This document shows positions 34,473 to 44,208 of a stretch of DNA of 64,000 nt, in pieces (the stretch's first letter is position 1; every line of letters begins with the position of its first letter). The stretch spans positions 248,001 to 312,000 of the forward strand of contig CAVYXC010000004.1 in the NCBI GenBank assembly GCA_963772515.1, written 5' to 3'. This DNA comes from JAFAHD01 sp963772515 (GTDB lineage Bacteria > Vulcanimicrobiota > Vulcanimicrobiia > Eremiobacterales > Eremiobacteraceae). The notes under the pieces are model-generated. The model searched no databases. It had not been told where the DNA came from and was given only the letters and a program-made list of their open reading frames with translations. The position numbers were made by a program, and so were the translations under genes.

Positions 34473-34823
34473 TCAGTTCAGGAGGCTCTCCCAATTCGGA
34501 GGGACGCGTTCCGCAGGGCCGGGTACCGTTTGGCTCGATGGATGCGAGTGGGGAGCGGGCAGAGGCGGCGCCTCAAAAAACTCTTCGGTTCGGTAATCAT
34601 AGAACCAGTGCTCCCCCGGCTCGAAGCTCGCGATAACCGGATGGCTGGTGGCGGCGTGGTGTTTGGAGGCGTGCTGGTTCGGCGAGTTGTCGCAGCAGCC
34701 GATATGGCCGCACTTAGCGCAGCGGCGCAAATGGAACCACCAGCTTTTCGTCGCCTCACACTCGACGCAACCCGTACCGCTCGGCTTAGCGGTTGGATCG
34801 ATACCGTCTCGTTCGGGTTTCAC
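34473..34823 (-). CDS. UBP-type zinc finger protein
   Basis: 116 residues. Zn ligands follow the ZnF-UBP pattern: CVECEATKSWWFHLRRCAKCGHIGC near residues 19-43, then HASKHHAATSHPVIASFEPG. In eukaryotes the fold binds the ubiquitin C-terminus; bacterial members are unexplained and lack deubiquitinase domains. It is 13 bases after the DoxX gene in the same operon. Confidence 0.86.
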   Translation of the reverse strand: MKPERDGIDPTAKPSGTGCVECEATKSWWFHLRRCAKCGHIGCCDNSPNQHASKHHAATSHPVIASFEPGEHWFYDYRTEEFFEAPPLPAPHSHPSSQTVPGPAERVPPNWESLLN

Positions 34824-34836
34824 AGCGCGCTCCTTT

Positions 34837-35220
34837 TTAGCGCAAAAGCACGAACCTGCCGCCGTCTGTGAACAGGATGACGAGCAGCATCGAGATCAGC
34901 GTCGTGTCGTATGACCAGCCAAATCCGTCGCTGCCCCAAAACCCGGTCTTCCAAACGAATATCTTCTTTTGGATTGCGCCGAGCATGACCAGAATCAGTC
35001 CGATGGCGGCCAGCTGTTGAAGCACGCCCAAGATCACACCGGCTCCGCCCGCAAGCTCGGCCGCGGCGAGGAAAATCGTGAAGCCTTTGGGCATGCCGAT
35101 GCTCTTGGCGCGCGAGTTCGGATCCTTGAGATCGTTGTAGCCGCTGTTGATGTAGATCGCGCCGGCCATGACTCGAAGAAAGAGCAGGCCGTAATCGGTT
35201 AGTTGAGCGAGATGAAACAT
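34837..35220 (-). CDS. DoxX-family membrane protein 2
   Basis: 127 residues with four membrane helices; LLFLRVMAGAIYINSGYNDL is the family N-terminal block and ELAGGAGVILGVLQQ the second. It differs from the DoxX protein at 22.1 kb. It sits between the alpha/beta hydrolase and the UBP zinc finger gene. Confidence 0.82.
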   Translation of the reverse strand: MFHLAQLTDYGLLFLRVMAGAIYINSGYNDLKDPNSRAKSIGMPKGFTIFLAAAELAGGAGVILGVLQQLAAIGLILVMLGAIQKKIFVWKTGFWGSDGFGWSYDTTLISMLLVILFTDGGRFVLLR

Positions 35221-35300
35221 GCCGAACAGCTAAGCGTCCTTTTTCGAAGATTGGATTCCAACCGTGGCGAGGACGCCGCGGTGGAGAACCATCACGTCAC

Positions 35301-36149
35301 CTAATTGGCGACTAGAGTCTTCGCTTTCGTGGTCGCGAACTGCAGAAGGTCCGCGTTGAGTTTGTCCTTCATCGTTGAAGGCAAGCCGTGCGGCCCGCCC
35401 TTGTAGATCTTGAGCTCTGCGCCCTTGATCAGTTTCGAGGACAGCATCGCCGAGGCTGCGATGGGAACGATCTGATCGTCGTCTCCATGGACGATGAGCG
35501 TCGGCACGTCGATCTGCTTGCAGTCTTCGGTGAAATCGGTCTCAGAGAAGACCTTGATGCAGTCGTAGGCGCCCGGGTAGCCGCACAGCATCCCCTGCAA
35601 CCAAAATGAGTCGCGCAGACCTTGCGACACCTTAGAGTCCGGTCTGTTGGCGCCGTAGAACGGCGCGCTGAGGTCTTTCCAGAACTGCGACCGGTCGGCT
35701 TGGACGCCGGCGCGGATGGCGTCGAAGGCTTCGATCGGGGTGCCGGCCGGATTGTTCGGAGTTTTGAGCATCAGGGGCGGAATGCCGTCGACGATGACAA
35801 GGCCAGCCACCCGTCTATGCTTTCCATGGCGCGCGACGTAGCGCGTCGCTTCGCCGCCGCCGGTCGAGTGACCGACGTGGATCGCGTCTTTGATGTCTAG
35901 TTTTTCCATAAGCTGGTTGAGGTCGTCGACGTACGTATCCATGTCGTTGCCGTTCCATGGCTGGCCTGATCGGCCGTGGCCGCGACGGTCATGGGCGATG
36001 CAGCGATATCCATGGGAGGACAGGAAGAACATTTGATCTTCCCACGCGTCGGCGCTCAACGGCCAGCCGTGGCTGAAGACGATAGGTTGGCCTGTGCCCC
36101 AGTCCTTATAGTAGATCTCGGTGTGATCGTGCGTCTTAAAGGTGGGCAT
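35301..36149 (-). CDS. Alpha/beta hydrolase, non-haem chloroperoxidase type
   Basis: 282 residues from ATG 36149 (a GTG three bases upstream is possible). Motifs: SHGWPLSADAWEDQ, AHDRRGHGRSGQP, nucleophile in GHSTGGGEATRY near residue 97, HGDDDQIVP and GGPHGLPSTM with the catalytic His. This is the cofactor-free haloperoxidase/perhydrolase pattern. It is the first gene of the hydrolase-DoxX-UBP-methyltransferase series. Confidence 0.88.
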   Translation of the reverse strand: MPTFKTHDHTEIYYKDWGTGQPIVFSHGWPLSADAWEDQMFFLSSHGYRCIAHDRRGHGRSGQPWNGNDMDTYVDDLNQLMEKLDIKDAIHVGHSTGGGEATRYVARHGKHRRVAGLVIVDGIPPLMLKTPNNPAGTPIEAFDAIRAGVQADRSQFWKDLSAPFYGANRPDSKVSQGLRDSFWLQGMLCGYPGAYDCIKVFSETDFTEDCKQIDVPTLIVHGDDDQIVPIAASAMLSSKLIKGAELKIYKGGPHGLPSTMKDKLNADLLQFATTKAKTLVAN

Positions 36150-36344
36150 CACTCACTTCACTTTCAAGCTTGATCGGGGAGCCGGGGTTTGCGGGCTGGC
36201 TCGATTTGCGCCGTGCGTGGGGTTCTCATCTAATGGGAAGCACGTAATATCGAGCACGCGTTCGAGCATTCCGCCCTTTACCACGTCATCAGCAGGGGTC
36301 GCGGCAGCCTCGCGCCGGAATCGGGCCGGACAAAGGAGCACCCT

Positions 36345-37376
36345 ATGGCGCAACAGCTCGAACTTGGGCTGGACACGTTCGGCGATGTCACAACCGGCGC
36401 TGACGGCAAGTTGTTGTCGCATGCGCAGGTGATCCGCAACGTCGTCGACGAGGCGGTGCTTGCCGACGAGCTGGGCGTGGACTTCATCGGCGTCGGCGAG
36501 CATCATAGAGGCGACTTCGCGATATCGTCGCCAGAAGTCGTATTGGCGGGAATCGCGGGCCGCACGCGCCGCATCCGTCTCGGTTCGGCCGTCACCGTGC
36601 TCAGCTCCGACGATCCAGTCCGCGTGTTCCAGCGCTTCGCCACGCTCGACGCGATCTCGCACGGACGAGCAGAAGTGATTCTCGGACGAGGTTCCTTCAC
36701 CGAATCGTTCCCGCTGTTCGGCTACGACCTCAGCCAGTACGAGGAGCTCTTTGCGGAGAAGCTCGACCTGTTCGCGGCACTGATCACACAGGAACCCGTC
36801 ACATGGCAAGGCAGCACGCGCGCGGCGCTCACCAGGCAGCGGGTGTTTCCCACAATCGAGTCCGGATCGCTCAAGACCTGGATCGGCGTGGGGGGAAGTC
36901 CGGAGTCGGTCGTCCGCGCGGCTCGCTATCGCTTGCCCATGATGCTGGCGATCATCGGCGGCGAGCCCACACGATTCGCGCCCTATATCGAACTATACCA
37001 CCGTACCCTCGCCAAACTTGGCGCGGCATCGTTGCCGATCGGCGTGCACTCGCCCGGCTATGTCGCCGACACCGACGCGCAGGCGAGAGACGAGCTGTGG
37101 CCCCCGTTCAAGGTCATGCGCGACCGGATCGGCGCGGAGCGTGGTTGGGGACCGATCAGCCGGGCGGAGTTCGATCGGGAAGCCGACACCGGCTCGCTCT
37201 ACTGCGGCTCACCCGAGACGGTGGCCCGGAAGATCGCCGCCACGGCGAAGGCCCTTGGCATCGCTCGCTTCGACATGAAGTACAGCGCCGGCACGCTCCC
37301 GCATGAGAAGCTCATGCGCTGCGTCGAGCTGTACGGCAACAAAGTGATTCCGCTCGTCAGACAACTGCTTGCCTGA
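36345..37376 (+). CDS. LLM-class flavin-dependent oxidoreductase
   Basis: 343 residues; ATG 36345 preceded by GGAG. The luciferase-like TIM-barrel shows DFIGVGEHHRGDFAISSP near residue 46, RTRRIRLGSAVTVLSSDDP and GRAEVILGRGSF near residue 107, with the C-terminal MKYSAGTLPHEKLM. It should use FMN or F420; the choice is not visible. It is followed 22 bases later by a SnoaL-like gene. Confidence 0.86.
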   Translation: MAQQLELGLDTFGDVTTGADGKLLSHAQVIRNVVDEAVLADELGVDFIGVGEHHRGDFAISSPEVVLAGIAGRTRRIRLGSAVTVLSSDDPVRVFQRFATLDAISHGRAEVILGRGSFTESFPLFGYDLSQYEELFAEKLDLFAALITQEPVTWQGSTRAALTRQRVFPTIESGSLKTWIGVGGSPESVVRAARYRLPMMLAIIGGEPTRFAPYIELYHRTLAKLGAASLPIGVHSPGYVADTDAQARDELWPPFKVMRDRIGAERGWGPISRAEFDREADTGSLYCGSPETVARKIAATAKALGIARFDMKYSAGTLPHEKLMRCVELYGNKVIPLVRQLLA

Positions 37377-37398
37377 ACCGACCCAAGAGGAGGGTACC

Positions 37399-37839
37399 AT
37401 GACCACCGAACGAGCCATCGACGAACACATCGCGACGTTCGACGACTTAGATTTCAATGTGTTCACAAACCAGAAGTGGGATGAGCTCACCCGCAGCCAC
37501 TCCAAAGACATCCTCGTGCATTGGCCTGACGGCCACACCACCGCGGGCATCGAGAAGCATATCGAGGATCTCGGTGCGATGTTCGTCTATGCGCCCGATA
37601 ACCGGATCCGCGTTCACCCGGTCAAGTTCGGCTCAGGTGACTGGACGTGCGTGATCGGCGTGATGGAGGGGACGTTCAGCAAGCCGATGCCGATAGGCGA
37701 CGGGAAGACGATTGCGCCGACCGGCAAATCCTACAAGCTGCCGATGTGCACCGTCGGACACTGGAAAGACGGCGTGATGGATGAGGAATATCTGTTCTGG
37801 GACAACCAGACATTCATGAAGCAGATCGGTCTGGCGTAG
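37399..37839 (+). CDS. SnoaL-like polyketide cyclase-family protein
   Basis: 146 residues from ATG 37399, preceded by AGGAGGG. It carries WDELTRSHSKDILVHWPDG near residue 30 and PTGKSYKLPMCTVGHWKDG near 114, the NTF2-fold pattern with a central pocket. No catalytic residue can be assigned. It may share a transcript with the LLM enzyme upstream and the amine oxidase downstream. Confidence 0.78.
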   Translation: MTTERAIDEHIATFDDLDFNVFTNQKWDELTRSHSKDILVHWPDGHTTAGIEKHIEDLGAMFVYAPDNRIRVHPVKFGSGDWTCVIGVMEGTFSKPMPIGDGKTIAPTGKSYKLPMCTVGHWKDGVMDEEYLFWDNQTFMKQIGLA

Positions 37840-37859
37840 ACATCGACGCAGACGTTATC

Positions 37860-39161
37860 GTGATCGGTGCCGGCGCGGCCGGCTTGGCTGCGGCGCGCAG
37901 CCTCGCGGTCCGCTCGCTGCGGGTGACCTTGGTCGAAGCTCGCGATCGCGTCGGCGGACGCGTGCGGTGGGTCCCATCGAATCGAGCAGCGGTGCCGGCC
38001 GAACTCGGGGCGGAGTTCATCCACGGCAGCGCCGAGCAGACGATGGCCTGGCTAAGAGACGCCGGGAGTGGCGCAATCGATACCGGCGGCGAGTCCTGGA
38101 CCTGCGGCGAGGACGGCGACCTCAGACTCGACGAAACCGATTTCATGTCGGGCATGAGCATCCTCGCGCAGGCGCACGCGCTGGGCGGCGACGAGAGCGT
38201 CGAACGATTTTTGCGGCGGTTCGAGCACGACCAAAGCATGCGAGCAGCGGTGGCGGCAGCGCGCACGTTCGTCGAGGGATTCGAAGCGGCTGATCCCGCA
38301 ATTGCAAGCGTGCGGTCGATCGCGGACGAGGTGCGCGCGGGCACCGACTATGCGAGCGCGCGGCCCCTTGGCAGCTACCGGCCGCTATTCGAGCGCCTCC
38401 GCGACGCCTGCGTTGCCGCGGGTGCCCAGATAGTTTTGTCGACGTCTGTGGCCAGGATCTCATGGCGTCCTGGCGCCGTCGTGGTCGAAGCAAGAGGGCC
38501 GCACGGAACGCTGCAAACAATTCGCGCGCGAGCTGCGCTCGTGACCCTCCCGGTCGGCGTCTTGAAGCACCATGGGGACGATACCGCCGTCATGTTCGAG
38601 CCAAGCCTGCCTGCTTCGAAGCGCGAGGCGCTCGCAAACGTCGAGATGGGTCACGTGGTCAGAGTCGTGCTCTGGTTTCGAACGGCGTTCTGGGAGCACG
38701 TAAGCGAGGGGCGCTACCGCGAGGCCGGGTTCTTCCGCTGCCCCACGCAGCCGTTCGCGGCGTACTGGACGCAGTTGCCGGTGCGAAGCGAGATGATCGT
38801 GGCGTGGGCTGGCGGTCCGAAGGCGACCGCGCTGAGCGGCGCCTCCCATGAAGAACTCATCCAGCGCGCTCTCACCGGCTTTGGAGACCTTCTTGGCGAG
38901 CCCGAACTGGCGCGCGATCAATTCGAAGCCGGGATCACGCATGATTGGAGTCGCGACCCGTTCGCGCGCGGCGCATACAGCTATGTCAGAGTCGGCGGCA
39001 GGAGCGCTCGTGCCGAGCTTGCGGCAGCCGTTGACGAGACCCTGTTCTTCGCGGGTGAGGCGATGGCGGATGACGGCCAGGGCGGCACGGTGAACGGAGC
39101 GCTCCAAAGCGGCGAGCTCGCCGCTGCCGAAATTGCGACGGCGCTCGGCGCCGCTGGGTGA
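37860..39161 (+). CDS. FAD-dependent amine oxidase
   Basis: 433 residues from GTG 37860. FAD fold IGAGAAGLAAARSLAVRS and VEARDRVGGRVRW at the N-terminus; C-terminal FFAGEAMADDGQGGTVNGA contacts FAD in monoamine oxidase-type enzymes. The GTG sits only one residue before the Rossmann glycines; the frame stays open upstream (ADVIVIGAGAAG), so the true start is probably within the end of the SnoaL gene, at a codon I cannot fix. Substrate unknown. Confidence 0.83.
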   Translation: MIGAGAAGLAAARSLAVRSLRVTLVEARDRVGGRVRWVPSNRAAVPAELGAEFIHGSAEQTMAWLRDAGSGAIDTGGESWTCGEDGDLRLDETDFMSGMSILAQAHALGGDESVERFLRRFEHDQSMRAAVAAARTFVEGFEAADPAIASVRSIADEVRAGTDYASARPLGSYRPLFERLRDACVAAGAQIVLSTSVARISWRPGAVVVEARGPHGTLQTIRARAALVTLPVGVLKHHGDDTAVMFEPSLPASKREALANVEMGHVVRVVLWFRTAFWEHVSEGRYREAGFFRCPTQPFAAYWTQLPVRSEMIVAWAGGPKATALSGASHEELIQRALTGFGDLLGEPELARDQFEAGITHDWSRDPFARGAYSYVRVGGRSARAELAAAVDETLFFAGEAMADDGQGGTVNGALQSGELAAAEIATALGAAG

Positions 39162-39164
39162 TCG

Positions 39165-39713
39165 ATGGTTGAAAACGCCTCGTCGGTCCTCGCTCCGTGG
39201 TCGAACTTCTATATCCTGTGCGGCTCGGCGGCTGCCGGACTGACCGGCCTGATGTTCGTCGTGATCACATTGGTCACCGGCGTGGAGCGCTCCAAGCGAT
39301 CGAGCGATGGGATCTCGACCTTCAGCACGCCGACCGTGGTGCACTTTGGTTCCGCGTTGCTCGTGTGCGCGATTCTCAGCGCGCCATGGCGCGCGCTGGT
39401 CCATCCCGCCACGTTGCTTGGGCTTGGCGGTCTGTGCGGAATCCTCTATGTGGTGACGTTGCTGTACCGGACGATGCGGCTGACCTTGTACAGCGCCGAT
39501 CTCGAGGACTGGGCGTGGTATACGATTCTTCCGCTCATCGCGTACGGCGCCATCCTCGGCGGCGCGATCGCGCTTCCCGTCGCGCCGGTGAACGCGCTGT
39601 TTGCACTGGCGGCCGGCGTCCTATCGCTGATCTTCGTCGGGATTCACAACGCCTGGGACATCGTCACGTACCTTGTGATCGGCAGTCACGACGAACCACC
39701 GAGCTCGGACTGA
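39165..39713 (+). CDS. Integral membrane protein of unknown function
   Basis: 182 residues with about five membrane helices (first: NFYILCGSAAAGLTGLMFVVITL). Starts at ATG 39165, three bases after the amine oxidase stop. No conserved catalytic motif. No family recognised with certainty. Confidence 0.7.
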   Translation: MVENASSVLAPWSNFYILCGSAAAGLTGLMFVVITLVTGVERSKRSSDGISTFSTPTVVHFGSALLVCAILSAPWRALVHPATLLGLGGLCGILYVVTLLYRTMRLTLYSADLEDWAWYTILPLIAYGAILGGAIALPVAPVNALFALAAGVLSLIFVGIHNAWDIVTYLVIGSHDEPPSSD

Positions 39714-39735
39714 TGCGATTCGTGACGGAGCTCCT

Positions 39736-40824
39736 CTAGCGCGCCAGCGCTAGCCGTTGCAGCAGCCCCTCGCGCGTGATGAACCCGACGACGGCACCGG
39801 TCTCGTCGATGATCGGCAGCTGATGATAGCCGCTCTGCGCGAGCGTGCTTAAGGCCTGCATCGAATCACTGGCAGGTGCGACGCTCTTGACCTTGTTGAT
39901 CGGCGTCATGAGCGCGGACACCGTTGAGTCGGCGCCGCTTGCGTGAACGCGCGCGAGATCCGTAAGCGTGACGATGCCGACCGGCCGGCCATCAGCGACC
40001 ACCGCCGCGGCTCGCTGCCCGCTGCGCAACAGGGTTTCTGTCGCGACGCGCGCGCTCGTATCCGGCGATAGCGGCGCGGGTGGCGCCGTGGCGATCGAGC
40101 TGGCCGTCAGTCCGCGCAGCGCCATTCCGAGTTCGGACTGGTACGCTTCCGCCCGCCCAGCCTGCAGCAGAAACCATCCGATCAGCACGAACCACAGCCC
40201 GCTGAAGAAGCTGACCGTGAACGCCATGAAGATTCCGAGCGCGATCATCAGCAGCGCGATCGCCTGGCCGATCGCCACGGCCACCCGGGTCGCGCGACGG
40301 CGATCGCCGGTCGCGCGCCAGATGAGCGAGTGGAGCACCTTGCCGCCATCGAGCGGGTACGCCGGCAGGAGATTGAAGATGGCGAGGACGCCGTTCGCCC
40401 ACGCGAGATAACCGGCGGCCAGGCCCATCGCCGAGTGCGTGCCAAGGGCCTGAGCAACGAGATAGAAGACACCGGAGAGCACCAGGCTCATGAGCGGGCC
40501 GACGAACGCGATCCAGCCCTCGCCGCTGGCGCTGTCGAAGTCTCCCCCGATCTGCGAGATGCCGCCGAAGATGAACAGCGTGATGCGCGTGACCGGCAGC
40601 CCGCGCATGCGCGCCACCACCGAATGCGCAAGCTCGTGCGCGAGCACGCTTCCGAAGAAGAGGAGCGCGGTGAGGATTCCCAGCGCGACGCGTTCGCCGG
40701 TGGCCAGCCCGGATGAGCGCAGCGGCCCGACGTCGCTGCTGAGCATCCATGCGACGAGCACGAAGATGAACAACCAGCTCAGGTCGATGTAGATGTCGAT
40801 GCCGAAGATGCGGGCGACGCGCAT
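39736..40824 (-). CDS. Site-2 protease family membrane metalloprotease with CBS domains
   Basis: 362 residues. The zinc motif HELAHSVVARMRG is near residue 63 and the third ligand block NLLPAYPLDGGKVL near 153, as in Rip1/SpoIVFB-type intramembrane proteases. Residues about 240-360 form a CBS pair (VGIVTLTDLARVHASGADS, then HQLPIIDETGAVVGFITREG), which could sense nucleotides. Five to six membrane helices. Convergent with the membrane protein at 39.2 kb. Confidence 0.9.
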   Translation of the reverse strand: MRVARIFGIDIYIDLSWLFIFVLVAWMLSSDVGPLRSSGLATGERVALGILTALLFFGSVLAHELAHSVVARMRGLPVTRITLFIFGGISQIGGDFDSASGEGWIAFVGPLMSLVLSGVFYLVAQALGTHSAMGLAAGYLAWANGVLAIFNLLPAYPLDGGKVLHSLIWRATGDRRRATRVAVAIGQAIALLMIALGIFMAFTVSFFSGLWFVLIGWFLLQAGRAEAYQSELGMALRGLTASSIATAPPAPLSPDTSARVATETLLRSGQRAAAVVADGRPVGIVTLTDLARVHASGADSTVSALMTPINKVKSVAPASDSMQALSTLAQSGYHQLPIIDETGAVVGFITREGLLQRLALAR

Positions 40825-41011
40825 CCTGGGAGAATTACATGGGACGGTTCGGGTCCCTTGCTAACTAGCAGGTAATATGATGAAAAGCGACGGAAACGGC
40901 TGCGAACAAGCCGAAAACCGAGCGAGCTCGAGAGATCAACTCTTAACGTTGACTACCGAGGCGGGCGTCCGGAGACGCTCGCCTCGTTGATTTTCTAGGA
41001 AGAGATGTGTC
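40825..41011. other. Spacer between divergent genes
   Basis: 187 bases holding the 5' regions of the protease (minus) and arylsulfatase (plus). No clear promoter pair was found. Confidence 0.5.
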
Positions 41012-43384
41012 GTGCCAAACGATAAACCGAGAAATCCGCAAGACGTCCTCGACGTGCTGCCTCATCCCGACCCGCGTTTTCGGGGTGTGATCGGCCGCAC
41101 GTACAAAGATTCAACGCCCGACAAGATTCCGATCACGCAGGCACCTGCGGGCGCACCGAACGTCTTGATCGTCTTGATCGACGATTGCGGCTTCGGCCAG
41201 TGGGGCACATTCGGCGGGCAGATCCCCACGCCGAATCTCGACCGTGTTGCAAAAAAAGGCCTGAGCTACACGAGATTCCACACCACGGCGTTGTGCTCTC
41301 CCACGCGCGCCGCGCTCTTGACTGGGCGCAATCATCACTCGGTGGGCACTGGCGTGATCACAGAGCTAGGTTCTGGTTATCCCGGCTATAGCGGCCAGAT
41401 CCCTAAGACGACTGCGATGGTGTCCGAGATCTTGCGGCAGAACGGCTACAGCACGGCCTTCTTCGGCAAGAACCATAATATCGCTGACTGGGAGACTAGC
41501 ATCTCGGGCCCGTACGATCGCTGGCCGTGTATGCAAGGCTTCGATCACTTCTACGGCTTCATCGGCGGAGAAGCTAATCAATGGGCGCCGGCGCTGTATC
41601 GCGACTCGTCACCGGTCGAGATGGAGGTCCCCGAAGGTAGGGAAAACGACTACACGCTCAACGAAGACTTGGCAAACGCGGTCATCGACTACATCCACAA
41701 GCAGAAATCGGTGACGCCAGACCGGCCGTTCTTCGCGTACTACGCGCCGGGTGCGACCCACGCGCCGCATCATGTGCCGAAGATGTGGTTGGACAAGTTC
41801 AAGGGGCAGTTCAGCCAGGGATGGGATAAGTATCGAGAAGAGGCATTTGCGAGGCAGCTCAAGCTGGGGCTCATCCCGCCCAACACGAAATTGACGCCGC
41901 GACCGACCGAGATCCCGGCCTGGGACTCGCTGACGCCCGATAAGAAACGAGTCGCCGAGCGGCTGATGGAGGCCTTTGCCGCCTACACGGCCCAGACCGA
42001 CCATGAAGTGGGGCGCGTGCTCGCCGTGCTCGACGAGGTCGGCCAGGCCGACAACACACTTGTGATTTGGGAGATCGGCGACAACGGTTCCTCGATGGAA
42101 GGCACTCTCAACGGCGTATTCAATGAGATGTGTTCGCTGAACGGCAGCCAGGAAGACACCTCCTACGTGATCGAGCACATCGATGAGATCGGCGGCCCGG
42201 CCTCCTACAATCACTTCCCGGTCGGCTGGGCGTGGGCGATGAATACGCCGTTCCAATGGGGCAAACAGGTCGCCTCGCACTTCGGCGGAACGCGCAACCC
42301 GCTCGTCATATCCTGGCCCGCGCGCATCAAAGATAAGGGCGGCGTGCGTTCGCAGTTCCATCACGTGATCGATCTTGCCCCAACCATCCTCGAAGCGGCG
42401 GGCGTCCCCGAGCCGTACGAGGTCAACGGCGTGCCGCAAAAACCCATCGAAGGTACGAGCATGGTGTACACCTTCGATGACGCGAAAGCGCAAGGCCAGA
42501 GACAGACTCAGTACTTCGAGATGTTAGGGAACCGGGCGCTCTATCACGATGGGTGGATCGCAGCGTCTCGTCATGGCAGGCTTCCATGGCAGACCTCGGG
42601 CTCGTTTGATTTCGACCACGACACCTGGGAGCTCTACAAGGTCGATGACGACTTCAGCGAATACACGGACCTTTCTGCCAAGAACCCCGAGAAGTTGCGT
42701 GAACTGCAAGAGATCTTCTGGATCGAGGCGATGAGGTACAACGTGCTGCCGCTCGACGATCGGTTCGCGGAGCGAGCGGACCCAAGTCTGCGTCCGAGTC
42801 TTATCGCGGGGCGCGACCAGTTCACGTACTACCCGGGCGCCGTGCGCATACCGGAGAGCTCCGCTCCCAACGTGAAGAACAAATCGCACACCATTACGGC
42901 ATTCGTGGAGATGCCCGAGGACGGAGGCGACGGCGTGCTGGTCGCTGCCGGCGGAACCGTCGGCGGTTACACGCTCTACATCAAGGACCGGACGCCCGTA
43001 TACGAATACAACTGGTTCTCACAAGCGCGATACAAGGTGACAAGCTCCCAGCCGCTTGCGCCCGGGCCTGCGGAGATCCGCGTTGACTTCAAATACGACG
43101 GCGGCGGTGCAGGCAAAGGTGGCGTAGCGTCTCTGTTCGTCAATGACAAGAAAGCCGGCGAGGCACGGATCGAAAAGACGGTACCCGCGCGTTATTCGGC
43201 CGACGAGACGTTCGACATCGGCATGGACACGGGCTCGCCGGTAAGCGCGGACTACGCGTCGCCGAACCGCTTCACCGGCACGTTGAAGAAAGTCGACATC
43301 TCCCTCGGAGCGAGCGGGCTGAGCGGAGATGATCAGAAGAAAGTACGCGACATGGAGGTCGCCGCGGCCGCAGCGGCTCACTAG
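41012..43384 (+). CDS. Arylsulfatase
   Basis: 790 residues from GTG 41012. Sulfatase domain with metal ligands in VLIVLIDDCGFGQWGTFGG and the formylglycine site CSPTR with Cys95, followed by GRNHH. The long C-terminal part matches the large arylsulfatase group that begins with a PDPxFxGxIGxTxxDS leader. No signal peptide, so it is cytoplasmic. Cys95 requires a formylglycine-generating enzyme, not encoded here. Confidence 0.92.
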   Translation: MPNDKPRNPQDVLDVLPHPDPRFRGVIGRTYKDSTPDKIPITQAPAGAPNVLIVLIDDCGFGQWGTFGGQIPTPNLDRVAKKGLSYTRFHTTALCSPTRAALLTGRNHHSVGTGVITELGSGYPGYSGQIPKTTAMVSEILRQNGYSTAFFGKNHNIADWETSISGPYDRWPCMQGFDHFYGFIGGEANQWAPALYRDSSPVEMEVPEGRENDYTLNEDLANAVIDYIHKQKSVTPDRPFFAYYAPGATHAPHHVPKMWLDKFKGQFSQGWDKYREEAFARQLKLGLIPPNTKLTPRPTEIPAWDSLTPDKKRVAERLMEAFAAYTAQTDHEVGRVLAVLDEVGQADNTLVIWEIGDNGSSMEGTLNGVFNEMCSLNGSQEDTSYVIEHIDEIGGPASYNHFPVGWAWAMNTPFQWGKQVASHFGGTRNPLVISWPARIKDKGGVRSQFHHVIDLAPTILEAAGVPEPYEVNGVPQKPIEGTSMVYTFDDAKAQGQRQTQYFEMLGNRALYHDGWIAASRHGRLPWQTSGSFDFDHDTWELYKVDDDFSEYTDLSAKNPEKLRELQEIFWIEAMRYNVLPLDDRFAERADPSLRPSLIAGRDQFTYYPGAVRIPESSAPNVKNKSHTITAFVEMPEDGGDGVLVAAGGTVGGYTLYIKDRTPVYEYNWFSQARYKVTSSQPLAPGPAEIRVDFKYDGGGAGKGGVASLFVNDKKAGEARIEKTVPARYSADETFDIGMDTGSPVSADYASPNRFTGTLKKVDISLGASGLSGDDQKKVRDMEVAAAAAAH

Positions 43385-43427
43385 ACCAAGACCCACGCCG
43401 AACAAGAAGCGCCGAAGGAGTCTTAAA

Positions 43428-44201
43428 ATGGCCGCCATCCGCAAGTACGAGCCTGGTGAATTCTGCTGGACAGATCTCGGCGCGAAGGACGTCGCCGGAG
43501 CGAAGAAGTTCTACCAGGGCCTCTTCGGCTGGAAATCAGTGGATTTCCCCATGGGTCCGGGTGACGAGAAATACTCGATGATGCGCATCGGCGGCAAAGA
43601 CGTGTGCGCGATCTATCCGATTCCCGCGCAGCAGAAGAAGGCGAAAACCCCGCCGTTTTGGCTGCCGTACATCGCGGTCACGAGCGTCGACGCGGCCGCC
43701 GAGAAGGCGAAAGCCGCCGGCGGGAAGATTCACATGAAGCCGATGGACGTCATGGATCAAGGCCGCGTGGCGATCATCGCGGACCCGACCGGAGGCGGCG
43801 TCGCGCTCTGGCAAGCACGCGCACATCGGGGAGCAGCGCTTACCGACAAGCCTGGGACCGTGACATGGCACGACTTGAACACATCGAAGCCGGCCGCCGC
43901 CGGCAACTTCTACACCAAGGTCTTCGGGTGGAAGTTGGTCGATCAAGATTTCGACGGGAACAAGTATCATCTGCTGACCCTCAAGGGCGAAGGCGTGTGC
44001 GGCATCTGGCCCGAGTCATCTAAGAAGCTGCCGCCGAGCTGGATCACGCACTGGAAGGTCGTGGACTGCGCCAAGACGGTCGCGAAAGCCAAGCGGCTGG
44101 GCGGAAAGGTTGTGATGGGTCCGATCGGGGTGGCCGGCATGGGTCATTTCGCGATCGTGAAAGATCCGCAAGGGGCGGCGTTCGGCCTCATCGGCAAATA
44201 A
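43428..44201 (+). CDS. Tandem VOC protein
   Basis: 257 residues from ATG 43428, preceded by GAAGGAG. Two VOC modules: residues about 8-125 (GEFCWTDLGAKDVAGAKKFY) and 137-257 (GTVTWHDLNTSKPAAAGNFY). This is the hydroxylase/CFP-30B-like VOC family. It is 43 bases after the sulfatase, likely co-transcribed. Confidence 0.86.
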   Translation: MAAIRKYEPGEFCWTDLGAKDVAGAKKFYQGLFGWKSVDFPMGPGDEKYSMMRIGGKDVCAIYPIPAQQKKAKTPPFWLPYIAVTSVDAAAEKAKAAGGKIHMKPMDVMDQGRVAIIADPTGGGVALWQARAHRGAALTDKPGTVTWHDLNTSKPAAAGNFYTKVFGWKLVDQDFDGNKYHLLTLKGEGVCGIWPESSKKLPPSWITHWKVVDCAKTVAKAKRLGGKVVMGPIGVAGMGHFAIVKDPQGAAFGLIGK

Positions 44202-44208
44202 GACCGCC

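Noticed and set aside
41012..43384. Formylglycine-generating enzyme partner near the arylsulfatase
   Set aside because: No sulfatase-modifying enzyme gene was found in the flanking 10 kb.
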